A stretch of 64,000 bases of DNA from Flavobacterium piscis (GCF_001686925.1 NZ_LVEN01000002.1:1-64000), one strand, 5' to 3'. Counted from the stretch's first letter, positions 8,388 to 17,970 are shown. Translations and numbers: made by a program. Notes: a model not told the origin generated them from the letters alone.

Positions 8388-9956
8388 TTAATTTGAAGAA
8401 AGAGCCTGTGTAGCTAATACATTATTTAGTTCACTATCTTTTTCGTAAACGTCCTGATAAAAACCAATTTCACCATTTTCATTTACCAACGAAGTAAAAT
8501 AAGTAATGTAAATAGGTACTTTTTTAGCTAATTTGAAACTGTTTTCTGTTTTACCTGCCATAGCTTTATCGATTTTATCCGGAGTCCATTCAGGATAATC
8601 TTTTAGCATTGCGGCAGCTAATTCTTTTGCCATTTTTACATTGATACAGCCATGGCTGAAAGTTCTTTTTTCGAAATCGAATAAAGTTTTAGATGGCGTA
8701 TCGTGCATATAGATATCATCAGGGTTTGGAAACATAAATTTTACCAATCCTAAAGAATTATCCGGTCCTGGTTTTTGTCGTACCTGACCATTTACAATTT
8801 CCATGTTTTTTTCGGCAAGATAATTTTTGTTTGCTGCTATTTTACCTTTTAATTCATTGTTTACAATACTTTGTGGCACTGTCCAGTAAGGGCTAAAAAC
8901 GATTCTTTCAATTTCACTGTTAAAAATAGTAGTTTTAGTCAAAGGAGCACCAACAAATACACTCGAAGTCAATTGAATTTTTCCGTTTTTAACATAAATT
9001 AATTCATACGAAGGAACGTTTACCAAAACATACTCATCATTACTGGCAATCTGGGCCGAAATCGCACGACATCTTTCCATATTAAGTTGTAAGGTTTCCA
9101 TTTTATCAGAAAGTGGCACATTCATTTCATTTATATGTTCTTCTGCTAAAATGTAGTTGGGTTTAAAACCGTTACGAACTTTGTATTTCATTACAGCATC
9201 CATCAATTCACGATCGTAAAAATTGCTTTTCGAGTCGGTTTTTAAATCTCCTAATAAATACAAGCGGGTTCTGACTTGCTCAATAGTGCTAGAAACAGCA
9301 TCCGGACGTAATTCTTTATAAGGTGTTTCTTCTGGAACAATAGGTTTCCATTTGTTTGATCGGTCTAATTTTTTATATTTTTTTAGAATATCTTGTAGTT
9401 TATAATATTGATCATATGCTACTTTTACATCTGCGGTAGCTGTTGTACCATTTGCCTCTTCGATAGTACTATAGTTTAAAAAATCTTTCAGCATCGCATC
9501 ATAAGATACTTTTTTCTTAGTATCCGAAATGCTTTTTGCATAAGCAATATATAAAGAGCTTATAAGCATGTCAGCATCTGTTTTAGAAAGTTTTGATTCT
9601 GATGAAGAAAAAAGATCATCAATTTCTTTTTGGTAAGGAATTACTAAATCATTGGTTTTTTTTGCTTTTTCGTACAGTACAGTTCCAAACTCATTAATAT
9701 CATTTTCATCAAACCAGATACTTCCTAAAGTTCTGTTTTTGTATAATGACATCACATCAGATTTATATTTTTTCAAATCAGAATATCTTTTAAAGAAATC
9801 ATTTGAAAGCTCGTCTACATCATCAGTATTTGAGTTGTAAACAGCGGCAACAGTTGAAGTTTTTTTATAGGATAGAATGTCGTTTTCTGTTCTGTTAAAA
9901 GAAGATACAAAGAAACTCAAACTTAAAATTGCGGTGATTGGAAATAATGTTTTCAT
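8388..9956 (-). CDS. L,D-transpeptidase, YcbB-like (YkuD catalytic domain)
   Basis: Predicted periplasmic enzyme that makes 3-3 cross-links in peptidoglycan or attaches proteins to it. The 522 residues start with a signal peptide (MKTLFPITAILSLSFFVSSF). A long helical region follows, then a peptidoglycan-binding-like segment (about 225-275, TRLYLLGDLKTDS and MDAVMKYKVRNGFKPN). The YkuD domain runs from about 300 to 480. Catalytic residues are His418 (MHDTP) and Cys437 in the signature SHGCINV. The size and layout are those of the YcbB group. A promoter with both boxes lies at 10042-10070. Confidence 0.92.
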   Translation of the reverse strand: MKTLFPITAILSLSFFVSSFNRTENDILSYKKTSTVAAVYNSNTDDVDELSNDFFKRYSDLKKYKSDVMSLYKNRTLGSIWFDENDINEFGTVLYEKAKKTNDLVIPYQKEIDDLFSSSESKLSKTDADMLISSLYIAYAKSISDTKKKVSYDAMLKDFLNYSTIEEANGTTATADVKVAYDQYYKLQDILKKYKKLDRSNKWKPIVPEETPYKELRPDAVSSTIEQVRTRLYLLGDLKTDSKSNFYDRELMDAVMKYKVRNGFKPNYILAEEHINEMNVPLSDKMETLQLNMERCRAISAQIASNDEYVLVNVPSYELIYVKNGKIQLTSSVFVGAPLTKTTIFNSEIERIVFSPYWTVPQSIVNNELKGKIAANKNYLAEKNMEIVNGQVRQKPGPDNSLGLVKFMFPNPDDIYMHDTPSKTLFDFEKRTFSHGCINVKMAKELAAAMLKDYPEWTPDKIDKAMAGKTENSFKLAKKVPIYITYFTSLVNENGEIGFYQDVYEKDSELNNVLATQALSSN

Positions 9957-10041
9957 TTTTTAAATTTTTACGTTTACTACTAATACGTGTATTACTTAAG
10001 AGTAAAAGTTTTGGGTAAAAATTTGGGGCTTTTCTACCATG

Positions 10042-10070
10042 CTAAATTACTTTAGGTGTCTGGAAAACAA
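10042..10070 (-). promoter_or_regulatory. Promoter of the L,D-transpeptidase gene
   Basis: On the minus strand, TTG (10068-10070), an 18-bp spacer and TAATTTAG (10042-10049) form a near-consensus Bacteroidota promoter. The same TAATTTAG box precedes the paralogues at 17971-18378 and 19299-19718. The rest of the gap (9957-10275) shows no gene, only AT-rich DNA. Confidence 0.5.
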
Positions 10071-10275
10071 GTTGTTGTATTTAATTTAAATTTTTCAAGA
10101 TTACCATGTTGTTAACATTTCTATAAGACTTATATAAAATAAATACGATAACGATGTAGATTGTTACCCCTCGAGATAAAAAAAGATTATTTATTTTGTT
10201 AACAAAAAGATATAAGGAGAATCAAATATTATAATATTTTGTAAATTGCTCCCTTAAAATTATCATATTCATAAA

Positions 10276-13200
10276 ATGGAACAACAAATACCATATATTC
10301 CTAAAAATAAAGTAAGAATTGTCACCGCTGCTTCTCTTTTCGACGGACACGATGCCGCGATCAATATTATGCGTCGTATTATCCAGTCAACTGGTGTAGA
10401 AGTAATTCATTTAGGTCACGATCGTAGTGTCGAAGAAGTAGTAAATACTGCTATTCAGGAAGATGCAAATGCTATCGCGATGACATCTTATCAGGGTGGG
10501 CATAATGAATATTTTAAATATATGTATGATTTGCTTCATGAAAAAGGCGCAGGACATATCAAGATTTTTGGCGGAGGCGGAGGAGTAATTCTGCCAAGTG
10601 AAATTTCTGAATTGCATGAATATGGAATTACCAGAATTTATTCTCCGGATGATGGCCGATCTTTGGGTTTACAAGGAATGATTAATGATTTGGTTGAACG
10701 TTCTGATTATCCAATTGGTGATCAACTGAACGGAGAAATCGATCATATAGAAAATAAAACGCCAACCGCAATTGCACGTTTGATTTCGGCTGCAGAAAAT
10801 TTCCCTGAAATTGCAAAACCGGTTTTTGATCAGATTCATAAAAATAATACCGATTCTAAAATTCCGGTTTTGGGAATTACAGGAACAGGTGGAGCAGGAA
10901 AATCATCTTTAGTAGATGAATTAGTTCGTCGTTTTCTGATTGATTTCCCAGAGAAAACAATCGGATTAATTTCTGTCGATCCATCCAAAAGAAAAACAGG
11001 AGGCGCTTTATTAGGAGACAGAATCCGTATGAATGCGATTAATAATCCTCGTGTTTATATGCGTTCCTTGGCAACTCGTCAATCGAATTTGGCTTTATCT
11101 AAATATGTTGCTGAGGCGATTCAGGTGTTGAAAGCAGCAAAATACGATTTGATTATTTTAGAAACTTCAGGAATCGGGCAGTCTGATACAGAGATTATGG
11201 ACCATTCTGATGTATCCTTATATGTAATGACACCAGAGTTTGGAGCGGCAACACAATTAGAAAAAATCGACATGCTTGATTTTGCTGATTTGGTAGCTTT
11301 GAATAAATTTGATAAAAGAGGTGCTCTTGACGCGATTCGCGACGTTAAAAAACAATACCAGCGCAATCATAATTTATGGGATAAGAATCCGGATGATATG
11401 CCGGTTTTCGGAACTATTGCTTCGCAGTTTAACGATCCTGGAATGAATACACTTTACAAAGCGATCATGGATAAAATCGTCGAAAAAACCAGTTCTGATT
11501 TAAAATCGACTTTTGAGATTACGCGTGAAATGAGCGAGAAAATCTTCGTGATTCCGCCACACAGAACACGTTATTTATCTGAAATTGCAGAGAATAACAG
11601 AAGCTATGATGAAAGCGCACTTTCTCAGCAAAAAGTAGCACAGAAATTATACGGAATCTTTAAAACGATAGAATCGGTTTCTGGAAAGATTCCAGGAATC
11701 AATAAAGCAGGAATTGATGATACAAGTGTTTTACCAAGCGGTATTCAGGAACATGATGAAAACAGAATTTTCTTAAACCTTTTACTAAATCAGTTTGATA
11801 AAGTAAAAATGGATTTAGATCCGTACAATTGGGAAATTATCCTGAATTGGGACGAGAAAGTAAACAAATACAAAAATCCGGTTTATACCTTTAAGGTGCG
11901 TGATAAGGAAATCAAAATCGCGACGCATACCGAAAGTTTATCACACATTCAGATTCCGAAAATTGCTTTACCTAAATACGAAGCCTGGGGCGATATTTTA
12001 CGTTGGAATTTACAGGAAAATGTTCCGGGAGAATTTCCTTTTGCTTCAGGATTGTATCCGTTTAAACGTGAAGGCGAAGATCCGTCAAGAATGTTTGCAG
12101 GCGAGGGCGGACCGGAAAGAACCAACAAACGTTTTCACTATGTGAGCGCAGGATTACCGGCAAAACGACTTTCGACTGCTTTTGATAGTGTGACTTTATA
12201 CGGAAATGATCCTGATATTCGTCCGGACATTTACGGAAAAATTGGAAATGCCGGAGTTTCAATCTGTTGTTTGGATGATGCTAAAAAACTGTATTCCGGT
12301 TTTGATTTGGTGCATGCTTTAACATCAGTAAGTATGACCATCAACGGGCCAGCGCCAATGTTGTTAGGTTTTTTTATGAATGCCGCAATTGATCAACAAT
12401 GCGAGTATTATATTAAGGAGAATGATTTAGAAAAAGAAGTTGAAGCAAAAATCAACAAAATATATAAAGAAAGCGGATTAGAACGCCCAAAATACCAAGG
12501 CGATTTACCGGAAGGAAACAATGGTTTAGGATTAATGCTTTTGGGTGTTACCGGAGATCAGGTTTTACCTTTGGAAGTTTACAATGAAATAAAGGTTAAA
12601 ACCTTATCACAAGTTCGTGGTACGGTTCAGGCTGATATTTTAAAAGAAGATCAGGCGCAAAACACTTGTATTTTCTCAACTGAATTTGCACTAAGATTAA
12701 TGGGTGACGTTCAGGAATATTTTATTACCAAAAACGTTCGTAATTTCTACTCGGTTTCTATTTCAGGATATCATATTGCAGAAGCAGGAGCGAACCCAAT
12801 TACACAGTTGGCATTCACGCTTTCCAATGGTTTCACTTACGTGGAATATTATTTAAGCCGTGGCATGAGTATCAACGATTTTGGACCGAATTTATCGTTC
12901 TTCTTCTCCAACGGAGTAGATCCTGAATATTCAGTTATTGGTCGTGTGGCACGTAAAATTTGGGCGAAAGCCATGAAAAACAAATACGGGGCCAACGAAA
13001 GAGCGCAAATGCTGAAATACCATATTCAGACATCTGGTCGTTCTTTACACGCGCAGGAAATTGATTTTAATGATATCAGAACGACTTTACAGGCTTTATA
13101 TGCGATTTATGACAACTGTAATTCACTACATACGAATGCTTACGATGAAGCAATTACAACACCAACAGAAGAGTCAGTGCGTCGTGCCATGGCGATTCAG

Positions 13201-13716
13201 TTGATTATCAATAAAGAGTTAGGTTTGGCGAAAAACGAAAACCCAATTCAGGGTTCGTTTATTATTGAAGAATTAACGGATTTAGTAGAAGCAGCTGTTT
13301 TACAAGAGTTCGACCGAATTACAGAAAGAGGAGGAGTTCTTGGTGCCATGGAAACCATGTACCAACGTTCTAAAATTCAGGAAGAAAGTTTGTATTACGA
13401 AACTTTAAAACACAATGGAGATTTCCCAATTGTGGGTGTAAATACTTTCCTAAGTTCAAAAGGTTCTCCAACGGTAATTCCGGCAGAAGTAATTCGCGCC
13501 ACCGAAGAAGAAAAACAATATCAAATTACCATGCTGGATAACTTACACCAATTCCACGAAGCAAAAGTAAACGAGCACTTAAACAAACTACAGGAAGCAG
13601 CTATTAAAAACGAAAACTTATTCGATCATTTAATGGAAGCTACAAAGGTTTGTTCTTTGGGTCAGATTACTTCGGCTTTGTTTGAAGTGGGTGGGCAGTA
13701 TAGAAGGAATATGTAA
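10276..13716 (+). CDS. icmF: Fused B12-dependent acyl-CoA mutase with G-protein chaperone (IcmF type)
   Basis: Interconverts isobutyryl-CoA and n-butyryl-CoA or related branched acyl-CoAs with adenosylcobalamin, with its own MeaB-like GTPase for cofactor loading. Domain order in 1146 residues: B12-binding (about 10-150, D23-G-H25, with His25 as probable lower cobalt ligand); G-protein (about 190-450, Walker A GTGGAGKS 203-210); linker; TIM-barrel mutase (from about 560). Substrate-site wording is IcmF-like: [20 protein letters not shown] with Phe596, and AQNT with Gln795 where methylmalonyl-CoA mutases have Tyr and Arg. About 50 extra residues with a charged helix (about 700-745) precede the second specificity segment. 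The terminator is at 13742-13783. Confidence 0.93.
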   Translation: MEQQIPYIPKNKVRIVTAASLFDGHDAAINIMRRIIQSTGVEVIHLGHDRSVEEVVNTAIQEDANAIAMTSYQGGHNEYFKYMYDLLHEKGAGHIKIFGGGGGVILPSEISELHEYGITRIYSPDDGRSLGLQGMINDLVERSDYPIGDQLNGEIDHIENKTPTAIARLISAAENFPEIAKPVFDQIHKNNTDSKIPVLGITGTGGAGKSSLVDELVRRFLIDFPEKTIGLISVDPSKRKTGGALLGDRIRMNAINNPRVYMRSLATRQSNLALSKYVAEAIQVLKAAKYDLIILETSGIGQSDTEIMDHSDVSLYVMTPEFGAATQLEKIDMLDFADLVALNKFDKRGALDAIRDVKKQYQRNHNLWDKNPDDMPVFGTIASQFNDPGMNTLYKAIMDKIVEKTSSDLKSTFEITREMSEKIFVIPPHRTRYLSEIAENNRSYDESALSQQKVAQKLYGIFKTIESVSGKIPGINKAGIDDTSVLPSGIQEHDENRIFLNLLLNQFDKVKMDLDPYNWEIILNWDEKVNKYKNPVYTFKVRDKEIKIATHTESLSHIQIPKIALPKYEAWGDILRWNLQENVPGEFPFASGLYPFKREGEDPSRMFAGEGGPERTNKRFHYVSAGLPAKRLSTAFDSVTLYGNDPDIRPDIYGKIGNAGVSICCLDDAKKLYSGFDLVHALTSVSMTINGPAPMLLGFFMNAAIDQQCEYYIKENDLEKEVEAKINKIYKESGLERPKYQGDLPEGNNGLGLMLLGVTGDQVLPLEVYNEIKVKTLSQVRGTVQADILKEDQAQNTCIFSTEFALRLMGDVQEYFITKNVRNFYSVSISGYHIAEAGANPITQLAFTLSNGFTYVEYYLSRGMSINDFGPNLSFFFSNGVDPEYSVIGRVARKIWAKAMKNKYGANERAQMLKYHIQTSGRSLHAQEIDFNDIRTTLQALYAIYDNCNSLHTNAYDEAITTPTEESVRRAMAIQLIINKELGLAKNENPIQGSFIIEELTDLVEAAVLQEFDRITERGGVLGAMETMYQRSKIQEESLYYETLKHNGDFPIVGVNTFLSSKGSPTVIPAEVIRATEEEKQYQITMLDNLHQFHEAKVNEHLNKLQEAAIKNENLFDHLMEATKVCSLGQITSALFEVGGQYRRNM

Positions 13717-13741
13717 AGAATCTGATTTAAGAAAATTTAAA

Positions 13742-13783
13742 GCGCATTTAATTACTTGTTAAAGTTAATTAAGTGCGTTTTCC
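13742..13783 (+). terminator. Intrinsic terminator of icmF
   Basis: GCGCATTTAATTA pairs with TTAATTAAGTGCG around a short loop, followed by TTTTCCTTT. It begins about 25 bp after the icmF stop. Confidence 0.8.
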
Positions 13784-13821
13784 TTTATTAATTATTTATA
13801 TTAATTAATGTATATTTATAT

Positions 13822-13844
13822 TTATTAAAGTTGAACTTTAATAA
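13822..13844. promoter_or_regulatory. Perfect AT palindrome upstream of the multi-HTH gene
   Basis: TTATTAAAGTT, a central G, then AACTTTAATAA gives perfect 11-bp arms, ending 30 bp before the start codon at 13875. It is followed by six T's. It could be an operator for the DNA-binding protein encoded just downstream, or a weak AT terminator; the sequence alone does not separate these. Confidence 0.5.
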
Positions 13845-13874
13845 TTTTTTCTTTTTAAATATTAATACACAATA

Positions 13875-16106
13875 ATGGATCTGTCAAAAATTAAAATTGA
13901 AAATATTTCTCAAATTATTACACCTATCTTGATCAGTAAATTTCTTTTATACAAAATTCAAAATCTAGAAGAAGTCCTAGAAATTGTTCCCGATGAGTTT
14001 GGTAAATTAAATAAAATTGGAAAAAAAGTAGTAGAAGAATTAATTAAATTTCAAAAAATAATTATTGAAAATCCTGAAGACATTTATAATCTTTATGAAA
14101 AAAACACTAAAATATATGAGCTTCCTGTAGATTTTAGTGTTTTACAAGCGAATTCTTTTATTGAATTGTTAAACGAAGTCATAATTGATTATCTAAATTT
14201 TCGAAAAGAGATGGATAAAGGTATTATTACTCATTATTATGGGTTGAATAAAAGTGATTTATTTACTTTAGAAGATTTAGGCAGTATTTATAATAAAACG
14301 AGAGAGAGAATTAGGCAACGTAAAGAAGAAATTCTTTATGATTTACGATTGTTTTTGCAAGGTAAAGAATCTGAAACGGAACGAATCTTTTGTAACTCTT
14401 CTGTAATAGAAAGATATGAATATTTAAGAAGAGTTGTTATTGATAAAAGAGTTTTAACTATAGAGTTGTTAGAAGATTTATTAATTGATGATTTCTCTTA
14501 TGATAAAAGATTTCCAGAAACTATAAAATTATTAATAGATCTATTTTCATTGCACGTTTGTGGTAAAGTAAAAACTAGATTTACTAATGCAGAAATAATA
14601 ATTTGTAATTCAGAAGAAGGGGAAAATTTCATTAAATCCGCAGAAATACTTCTTAAAGTTCTAAGAAAAGAAATTTATCCATTGAACGAGATGCAGCTTA
14701 TTGTCTTTTGCAAAAAAAAGAATAAAAAATTAATAAATATTGATGTACTCAAAGCTGCTGAAATTCTTCCAGAAGTTGAAATTATAGTGTCAAATGAATC
14801 AATATTTTATCAGGCAAAATTTGAATTTCTTTCTCGAGCCAGTGATAGAGCTTTTAGAGTTTTGTTAGAAAATGGTGAGCCAATGTATATCGATAATATT
14901 GTATCAGAAATAAATAAACGATTATTTCATTCTAGCACTGAGAAAATATATGATCGTTACAGTTTGGCTTTAGCTACAGATCAGAGATTTATTTCTTTAG
15001 GAAAAACAGGAAATTGGAGTTTGAAAATATGGAACTCAAATTCTGGAAAAATCGATATGTTGATAAAAAAAGCATTGCTAAGTTTAGATAGACCTAGTTC
15101 GTATAATGAAATTTTTGAAGAAATTTCTAAAGAGAGAAAAGGTCTAAAATTTAAGTCAGTTTGTGCTTTAATTGGAAGGGATTGTTTAAAGGTTGAAAGT
15201 GATAAGTGGATTTTACCAGAATGGAAACAGCGCTATTCAGAATTAGCATTTACAACACGTAAACGTAGAGAATCAAATGGTGAGCCAGAATATAAAATTG
15301 AACAAAGAAGTAAGATTTTTGAGTATTTGCAAAAAAAAGATGCTCATTCAGCCCTGGCATCAGATATAATTAAAGCTCTTAAAGATTATGATAAAAGATT
15401 TACTAAAGTTTCATTTTATAAAATATTTGGCCAAGAAGAATTTTTTAAAAAAAGTATTACGGGAAATAAAAACATTATAACATTAAAAAAAATTGAATCA
15501 AATGTTACTTTGGCTATTGATAAATATAATTGGTTAGGTATAAAAGAAAAACTTTATCGTGATTTGTACTCATATTTTGCGGATGAATTAGCTCCAGTAT
15601 ATTCATTTACGCTTGAAGAAGGAATTAGTTTATTTAAGTCAATACTTGATAAACCATGCCCAGTAAGTGAATTTGCTGGAATAAATGATCGAATTTTAGG
15701 TAATCTTAATAAATACTATTTTGAAGCTTCAGATAGAACAGATAAGTTAAATTTTTTAAAGCAGTTTCTAACTTGTTTGGATCCTTTTTGTAAGAAAATT
15801 TTATTTTATATTGATAACACTTCATATAACTTTATTACAACTAATAAAAAAGGTTTGGGTGAAATTTTTAATAAATTATCTAGAATTGATCCAACAAAAG
15901 AGCGCAATAAAGTAAATAGTAGATTAGCTAGAAGTATAAACTTCGGAAAGCAGATACAAACAACATACTTTTATAGAAATAATGATGTCCATTCAGCTAA
16001 TGATTGGACAGAATTGGAAGTTGCTAATGCAATTACTAGCTGCTTAGTTGTTTATATATTTGTTGGTAATCAGTATTATTCAGAAATAAAACTTCATATA
16101 GACTAA
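13875..16106 (+). CDS. Multidomain DNA-binding protein: RpoA-CTD-like, sigma-4-like, HARE-HTH-like, C-terminal R-x4-H domain
   Basis: A 743-residue cytoplasmic protein, visibly more AT-rich than its neighbours. Residues 12-60 resemble the RNA polymerase alpha C-terminal helix-hairpin-helix domain (NLEEVLEIVPDEFGKLNKIG, KKVVEEL). Residues 120-160 match a sigma region 4 helix-turn-helix (LFTLEDLGSIYNKTRERIRQ). Residues about 322-390 look like a HARE-HTH winged helix (DQRFISLGKTGNWSLKIW). Two weaker copies may follow at about 393-452 and 475-540. The remainder (545-743) is helical and ends with R701-NNDV-H706, the R-x4-H spacing seen in HEPN RNases, followed by a hydrophobic helix. HARE-HTH domains are known next to restriction and RNA polymerase-related modules. 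Function here is unknown; a defence or regulatory role is inference. Confidence 0.75.
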   Translation: MDLSKIKIENISQIITPILISKFLLYKIQNLEEVLEIVPDEFGKLNKIGKKVVEELIKFQKIIIENPEDIYNLYEKNTKIYELPVDFSVLQANSFIELLNEVIIDYLNFRKEMDKGIITHYYGLNKSDLFTLEDLGSIYNKTRERIRQRKEEILYDLRLFLQGKESETERIFCNSSVIERYEYLRRVVIDKRVLTIELLEDLLIDDFSYDKRFPETIKLLIDLFSLHVCGKVKTRFTNAEIIICNSEEGENFIKSAEILLKVLRKEIYPLNEMQLIVFCKKKNKKLINIDVLKAAEILPEVEIIVSNESIFYQAKFEFLSRASDRAFRVLLENGEPMYIDNIVSEINKRLFHSSTEKIYDRYSLALATDQRFISLGKTGNWSLKIWNSNSGKIDMLIKKALLSLDRPSSYNEIFEEISKERKGLKFKSVCALIGRDCLKVESDKWILPEWKQRYSELAFTTRKRRESNGEPEYKIEQRSKIFEYLQKKDAHSALASDIIKALKDYDKRFTKVSFYKIFGQEEFFKKSITGNKNIITLKKIESNVTLAIDKYNWLGIKEKLYRDLYSYFADELAPVYSFTLEEGISLFKSILDKPCPVSEFAGINDRILGNLNKYYFEASDRTDKLNFLKQFLTCLDPFCKKILFYIDNTSYNFITTNKKGLGEIFNKLSRIDPTKERNKVNSRLARSINFGKQIQTTYFYRNNDVHSANDWTELEVANAITSCLVVYIFVGNQYYSEIKLHID

Positions 16107-16193
16107 ATGCTATTACTATAATTCGCAGTTATCCATACTGTGCGACTATGTTGTTTATATTGATTTGTCTTATCCTGAAATAGGTCCCCCTCC

Positions 16194-16255
16194 GCTAGCG
16201 CGAGTGTCCCGCTCGTGAACCTAAAGTAATGCACGAGCGGGACGCTCGCGCCAGC
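16194..16255. repeat. REP-like GC-rich palindrome, copy 1
   Basis: A 62-bp imperfect inverted repeat. The left arm (16194-16217) reads GCTAGCGCGAGTG followed by TCCCGCTCGTG, and the right arm is CACGAGCGGGAC followed by GCTCGCGCCAGC. Its GC content is far above the surrounding DNA. A near-identical copy is at 16705-16766 and a degraded half copy at 17055-17089. It may also end transcription of the gene at 13875-16106. Confidence 0.85.
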
Positions 16256-16262
16256 ATAAGAG

Positions 16263-16604
16263 TTATAATAATAAATTCTTAGCTTCCTCTACATTAGGTT
16301 CTCTTGCTAATTTCAATGCACTGGCCATTACCTCTAACCAATGTCCTTCATTATGAGTGTTATGAAATGAAGCCCCATAAAATGAAGCCGTTGGTGGATA
16401 AGAAACAATATTTTTCTCTTTTGCAATTTTAGAAAATAGTAATGCTAATTTTTCTTTAGTAATAATTGCTTTTTCAAACCTTTCGGGTAAAATACTACAG
16501 GTACAAAATAATGTTAAGCATAAATTTGATAACTCTCTATAATTTACATTATTTGATATTGATTTATTTAAATAATAAAAAAGTTCTTTGGTACTATAAT
16601 CCAT
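16263..16604 (-). CDS. Small hypothetical protein
   Basis: A 113-residue soluble protein of unknown family. It begins MDYSTKELFYYLNKSISNNV and has a mid-part with ASFYGASFHNTHNEGHWLEV, then a helical C-terminus (MASALKLAREPNVEEAKNLL). No signal peptide. Its stop lies 8 bp from REP copy 1 and its upstream side is bounded by REP copy 2. The coding look is reasonable but short, so it could also be a remnant of a longer gene. Confidence 0.55.
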   Translation of the reverse strand: MDYSTKELFYYLNKSISNNVNYRELSNLCLTLFCTCSILPERFEKAIITKEKLALLFSKIAKEKNIVSYPPTASFYGASFHNTHNEGHWLEVMASALKLAREPNVEEAKNLLL

Positions 16605-16704
16605 CTCTTTTGTATTTAGCTTTAAGTTTTACGAGCGGTACTAGCAAAAGCTTTCGACTTTAAAAGTAAAAAAATATTTAATACTTTTCACCAACCATCT
16701 ACCC

Positions 16705-16766
16705 GCTAGCGCGAGCGTCCCGCTCGTGCCCACAAAGTAATGCACGAGCGGGACGCTCGCGCCAGC
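16705..16766. repeat. REP-like GC-rich palindrome, copy 2
   Basis: 62 bp, the same element as at 16194-16255. The arms include GCGAGCGTCCCGCTCGTG and CACGAGCGGGACGCTCGC, and the loop CCCACAAAGTAAT is close to that of copy 1. Here the arm mismatch of copy 1 (GAGTG) is restored to GAGCG, giving a better stem. Confidence 0.88.
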
Positions 16767-16801
16767 CAATGGGCTAGCCAATGAATATCCTGTTACATAA
16801 T

Positions 16802-17083
16802 TTAAGAATTTGAATCGACCATCTCCCCAACACAACCCAGAAACTCCATTTCATCCAAAGGAAACAGCTGCAACACCGTTTCTAAAATCAAACTCACATT
16901 AATAGATTGTTTTTTCTTTTCTCCAAGATTATGCATATCGTGATCGAGTGCGAGAATGCATAATTTTATCATATCGCTGATAACGCAACCCAACTCAAAA
17001 TAATTTAAAACCTTAATTTGGGCGGTATAGGTTTGAGATTCGTCATTGGCCTCAGCAGGCGCGAGAGTCCAGCTCATGCACAC
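16802..17083 (-). CDS. Small hypothetical protein whose N-terminus lies in a REP remnant
   Basis: A 93-residue soluble protein. From about residue 25 it reads as a normal folded helical protein (YFELGCVISDMIKLCILALD, SINVSLILETVLQLFPLDEM). The first about 10 residues (MCMSWTLAPAEA) are encoded by the degraded REP half element at 17055-17089. The native start may therefore have been replaced or lost by REP insertion. I do not recognise the family. It could be an active gene with an acquired start or a 5'-truncated pseudogene. Confidence 0.5.
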   Translation of the reverse strand: MCMSWTLAPAEANDESQTYTAQIKVLNYFELGCVISDMIKLCILALDHDMHNLGEKKKQSINVSLILETVLQLFPLDEMEFLGCVGEMVDSNS

Positions 17084-17089
17084 AAAGTG
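17055..17089. repeat. Degraded REP half element, copy 3
   Basis: GCAGGCGCGAGAGTCC followed by AGCTCATGCACACAAAGTGA matches the left half and loop of the REP copies with several changes. It overlaps the start codon of the 16802-17083 gene. Confidence 0.65.
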
Positions 17090-17159
17090 ATTTTTTATAT
17101 TTTACTAGTAGAAAAATCTCTCGAGATATGATAGGTTTATTATATTAGAGTAAACAAAA

Positions 17160-17187
17160 AAAAGCATCAGCCACAGCTGATGCTTTT
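17160..17187 (-). terminator. Intrinsic terminator of the 17208-17594 gene
   Basis: AAAAGCATCAGC (17160-17171) pairs perfectly with GCTGATGCTTTT (17176-17187), with A's on the left giving U's on the minus strand. Confidence 0.85.
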
Positions 17188-17207
17188 CAATTTTAAGTAA
17201 AAAACAA

Positions 17208-17594
17208 TTAACGACGGAAACCAGGACTTTCGTTTACTGATTCGTCAAGCTTAATAGTTTTTGATTTTTTAGCAGAAACAGCAATTTCGTGTTTCGCAAC
17301 TTTACCATTTTCGGTTACTTCTAAAGTGTAAGTTCCGGCAGGAAACGCCTCTAAACTTAAAGTTTTCGAAATCTCTAATTTATCTGTCGCAGATGCTCCT
17401 GTGTACACTAAATTATGGTTTTCGTCGTAGATAGAAAAAACTGATTTCTCAGCGTTGTTCAAGGTAAAACTAATTACTTTTCCGTTTCCGGTTTTTATAT
17501 TCAAAATATAATCCCCTTTTCCATCCATTGCGTAAGTAAAGATTGTTGTTAAAAATACGGCAACAACTAAGCCCATTTTGGTAAAATTTGTCAT
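17208..17594 (-). CDS. Small secreted beta-sandwich protein, paralogue 1
   Basis: A 128-residue protein with the signal peptide MTNFTKMGLVVAVFLTTIFTYA. The mature part has the pattern KVISFTLNNAEKSVFSIYDE, then LSLEAFPAGTYTLEVTENGK, an Ig-like fold resembling type IX secretion tail (Por) modules. It is the most diverged of three paralogues in this stretch (the others are at 17971-18378 and 19299-19718) and lacks their 30-bp upstream element. It has no C-terminal extension beyond one domain, so it is probably a stand-alone periplasmic or extracellular protein of unknown role. Confidence 0.75.
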   Translation of the reverse strand: MTNFTKMGLVVAVFLTTIFTYAMDGKGDYILNIKTGNGKVISFTLNNAEKSVFSIYDENHNLVYTGASATDKLEISKTLSLEAFPAGTYTLEVTENGKVAKHEIAVSAKKSKTIKLDESVNESPGFRR

Positions 17595-17868
17595 GTTTTT
17601 TTTAATTGTTAATTACTGTTTGTGGAACGCTCAAAACTACAAATTGAAATTTAATTTTATGCAAAAAAATCACTTTTTTATATGTGTAAATTGCTGAATT
17701 AAAGATGTTTCTGTGCTTTGGCTGAACTATGTACGTAATTACTGGGCTCTTGGATGTTTTCAGTTCCTGTTTTTTTAATGGTTTAAATATCACAGTTTTA
17801 TATTTATTAAGAATAGTTTTCGAAAAATAAACCGGCAATAGATTTCAGTTAAAAATTGGGCATAAAAA

Positions 17869-17896
17869 AACAGCTCAATAACCACAAAGAGCTGTT
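17869..17896 (-). terminator. Terminator of paralogue 2 (duplicated sequence)
   Basis: AACAGCTC (17869-17876) pairs with GAGCTGTT (17889-17896), preceded by an A tract. A further small stem AAAACGA/TCGTTTT follows. The same hairpin and flank is repeated after paralogue 3 at 19197-19224. The rest of the gap 17595-17970 holds no supportable gene. Confidence 0.8.
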
Positions 17897-17970
17897 CTGA
17901 AAACGAATTTCTCGTTTTAAACTTTACTAACTATCTAACCTCATTTTTATACTGTATGCAGTATAACTTT

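Noticed and set aside
16641..16835. Open frame of 64 codons on the minus strand
   Set aside because: Most of it is translated from REP copy 2, with Ala/Gly/Ser-rich nonsense typical of repeat DNA.
17602..17838. Open frame of 78 codons on the minus strand upstream of paralogue 1
   Set aside because: It covers the leader/promoter region of the 17208-17594 gene, is rich in Lys/Ile from AT bias, and shows no domain or signal pattern.
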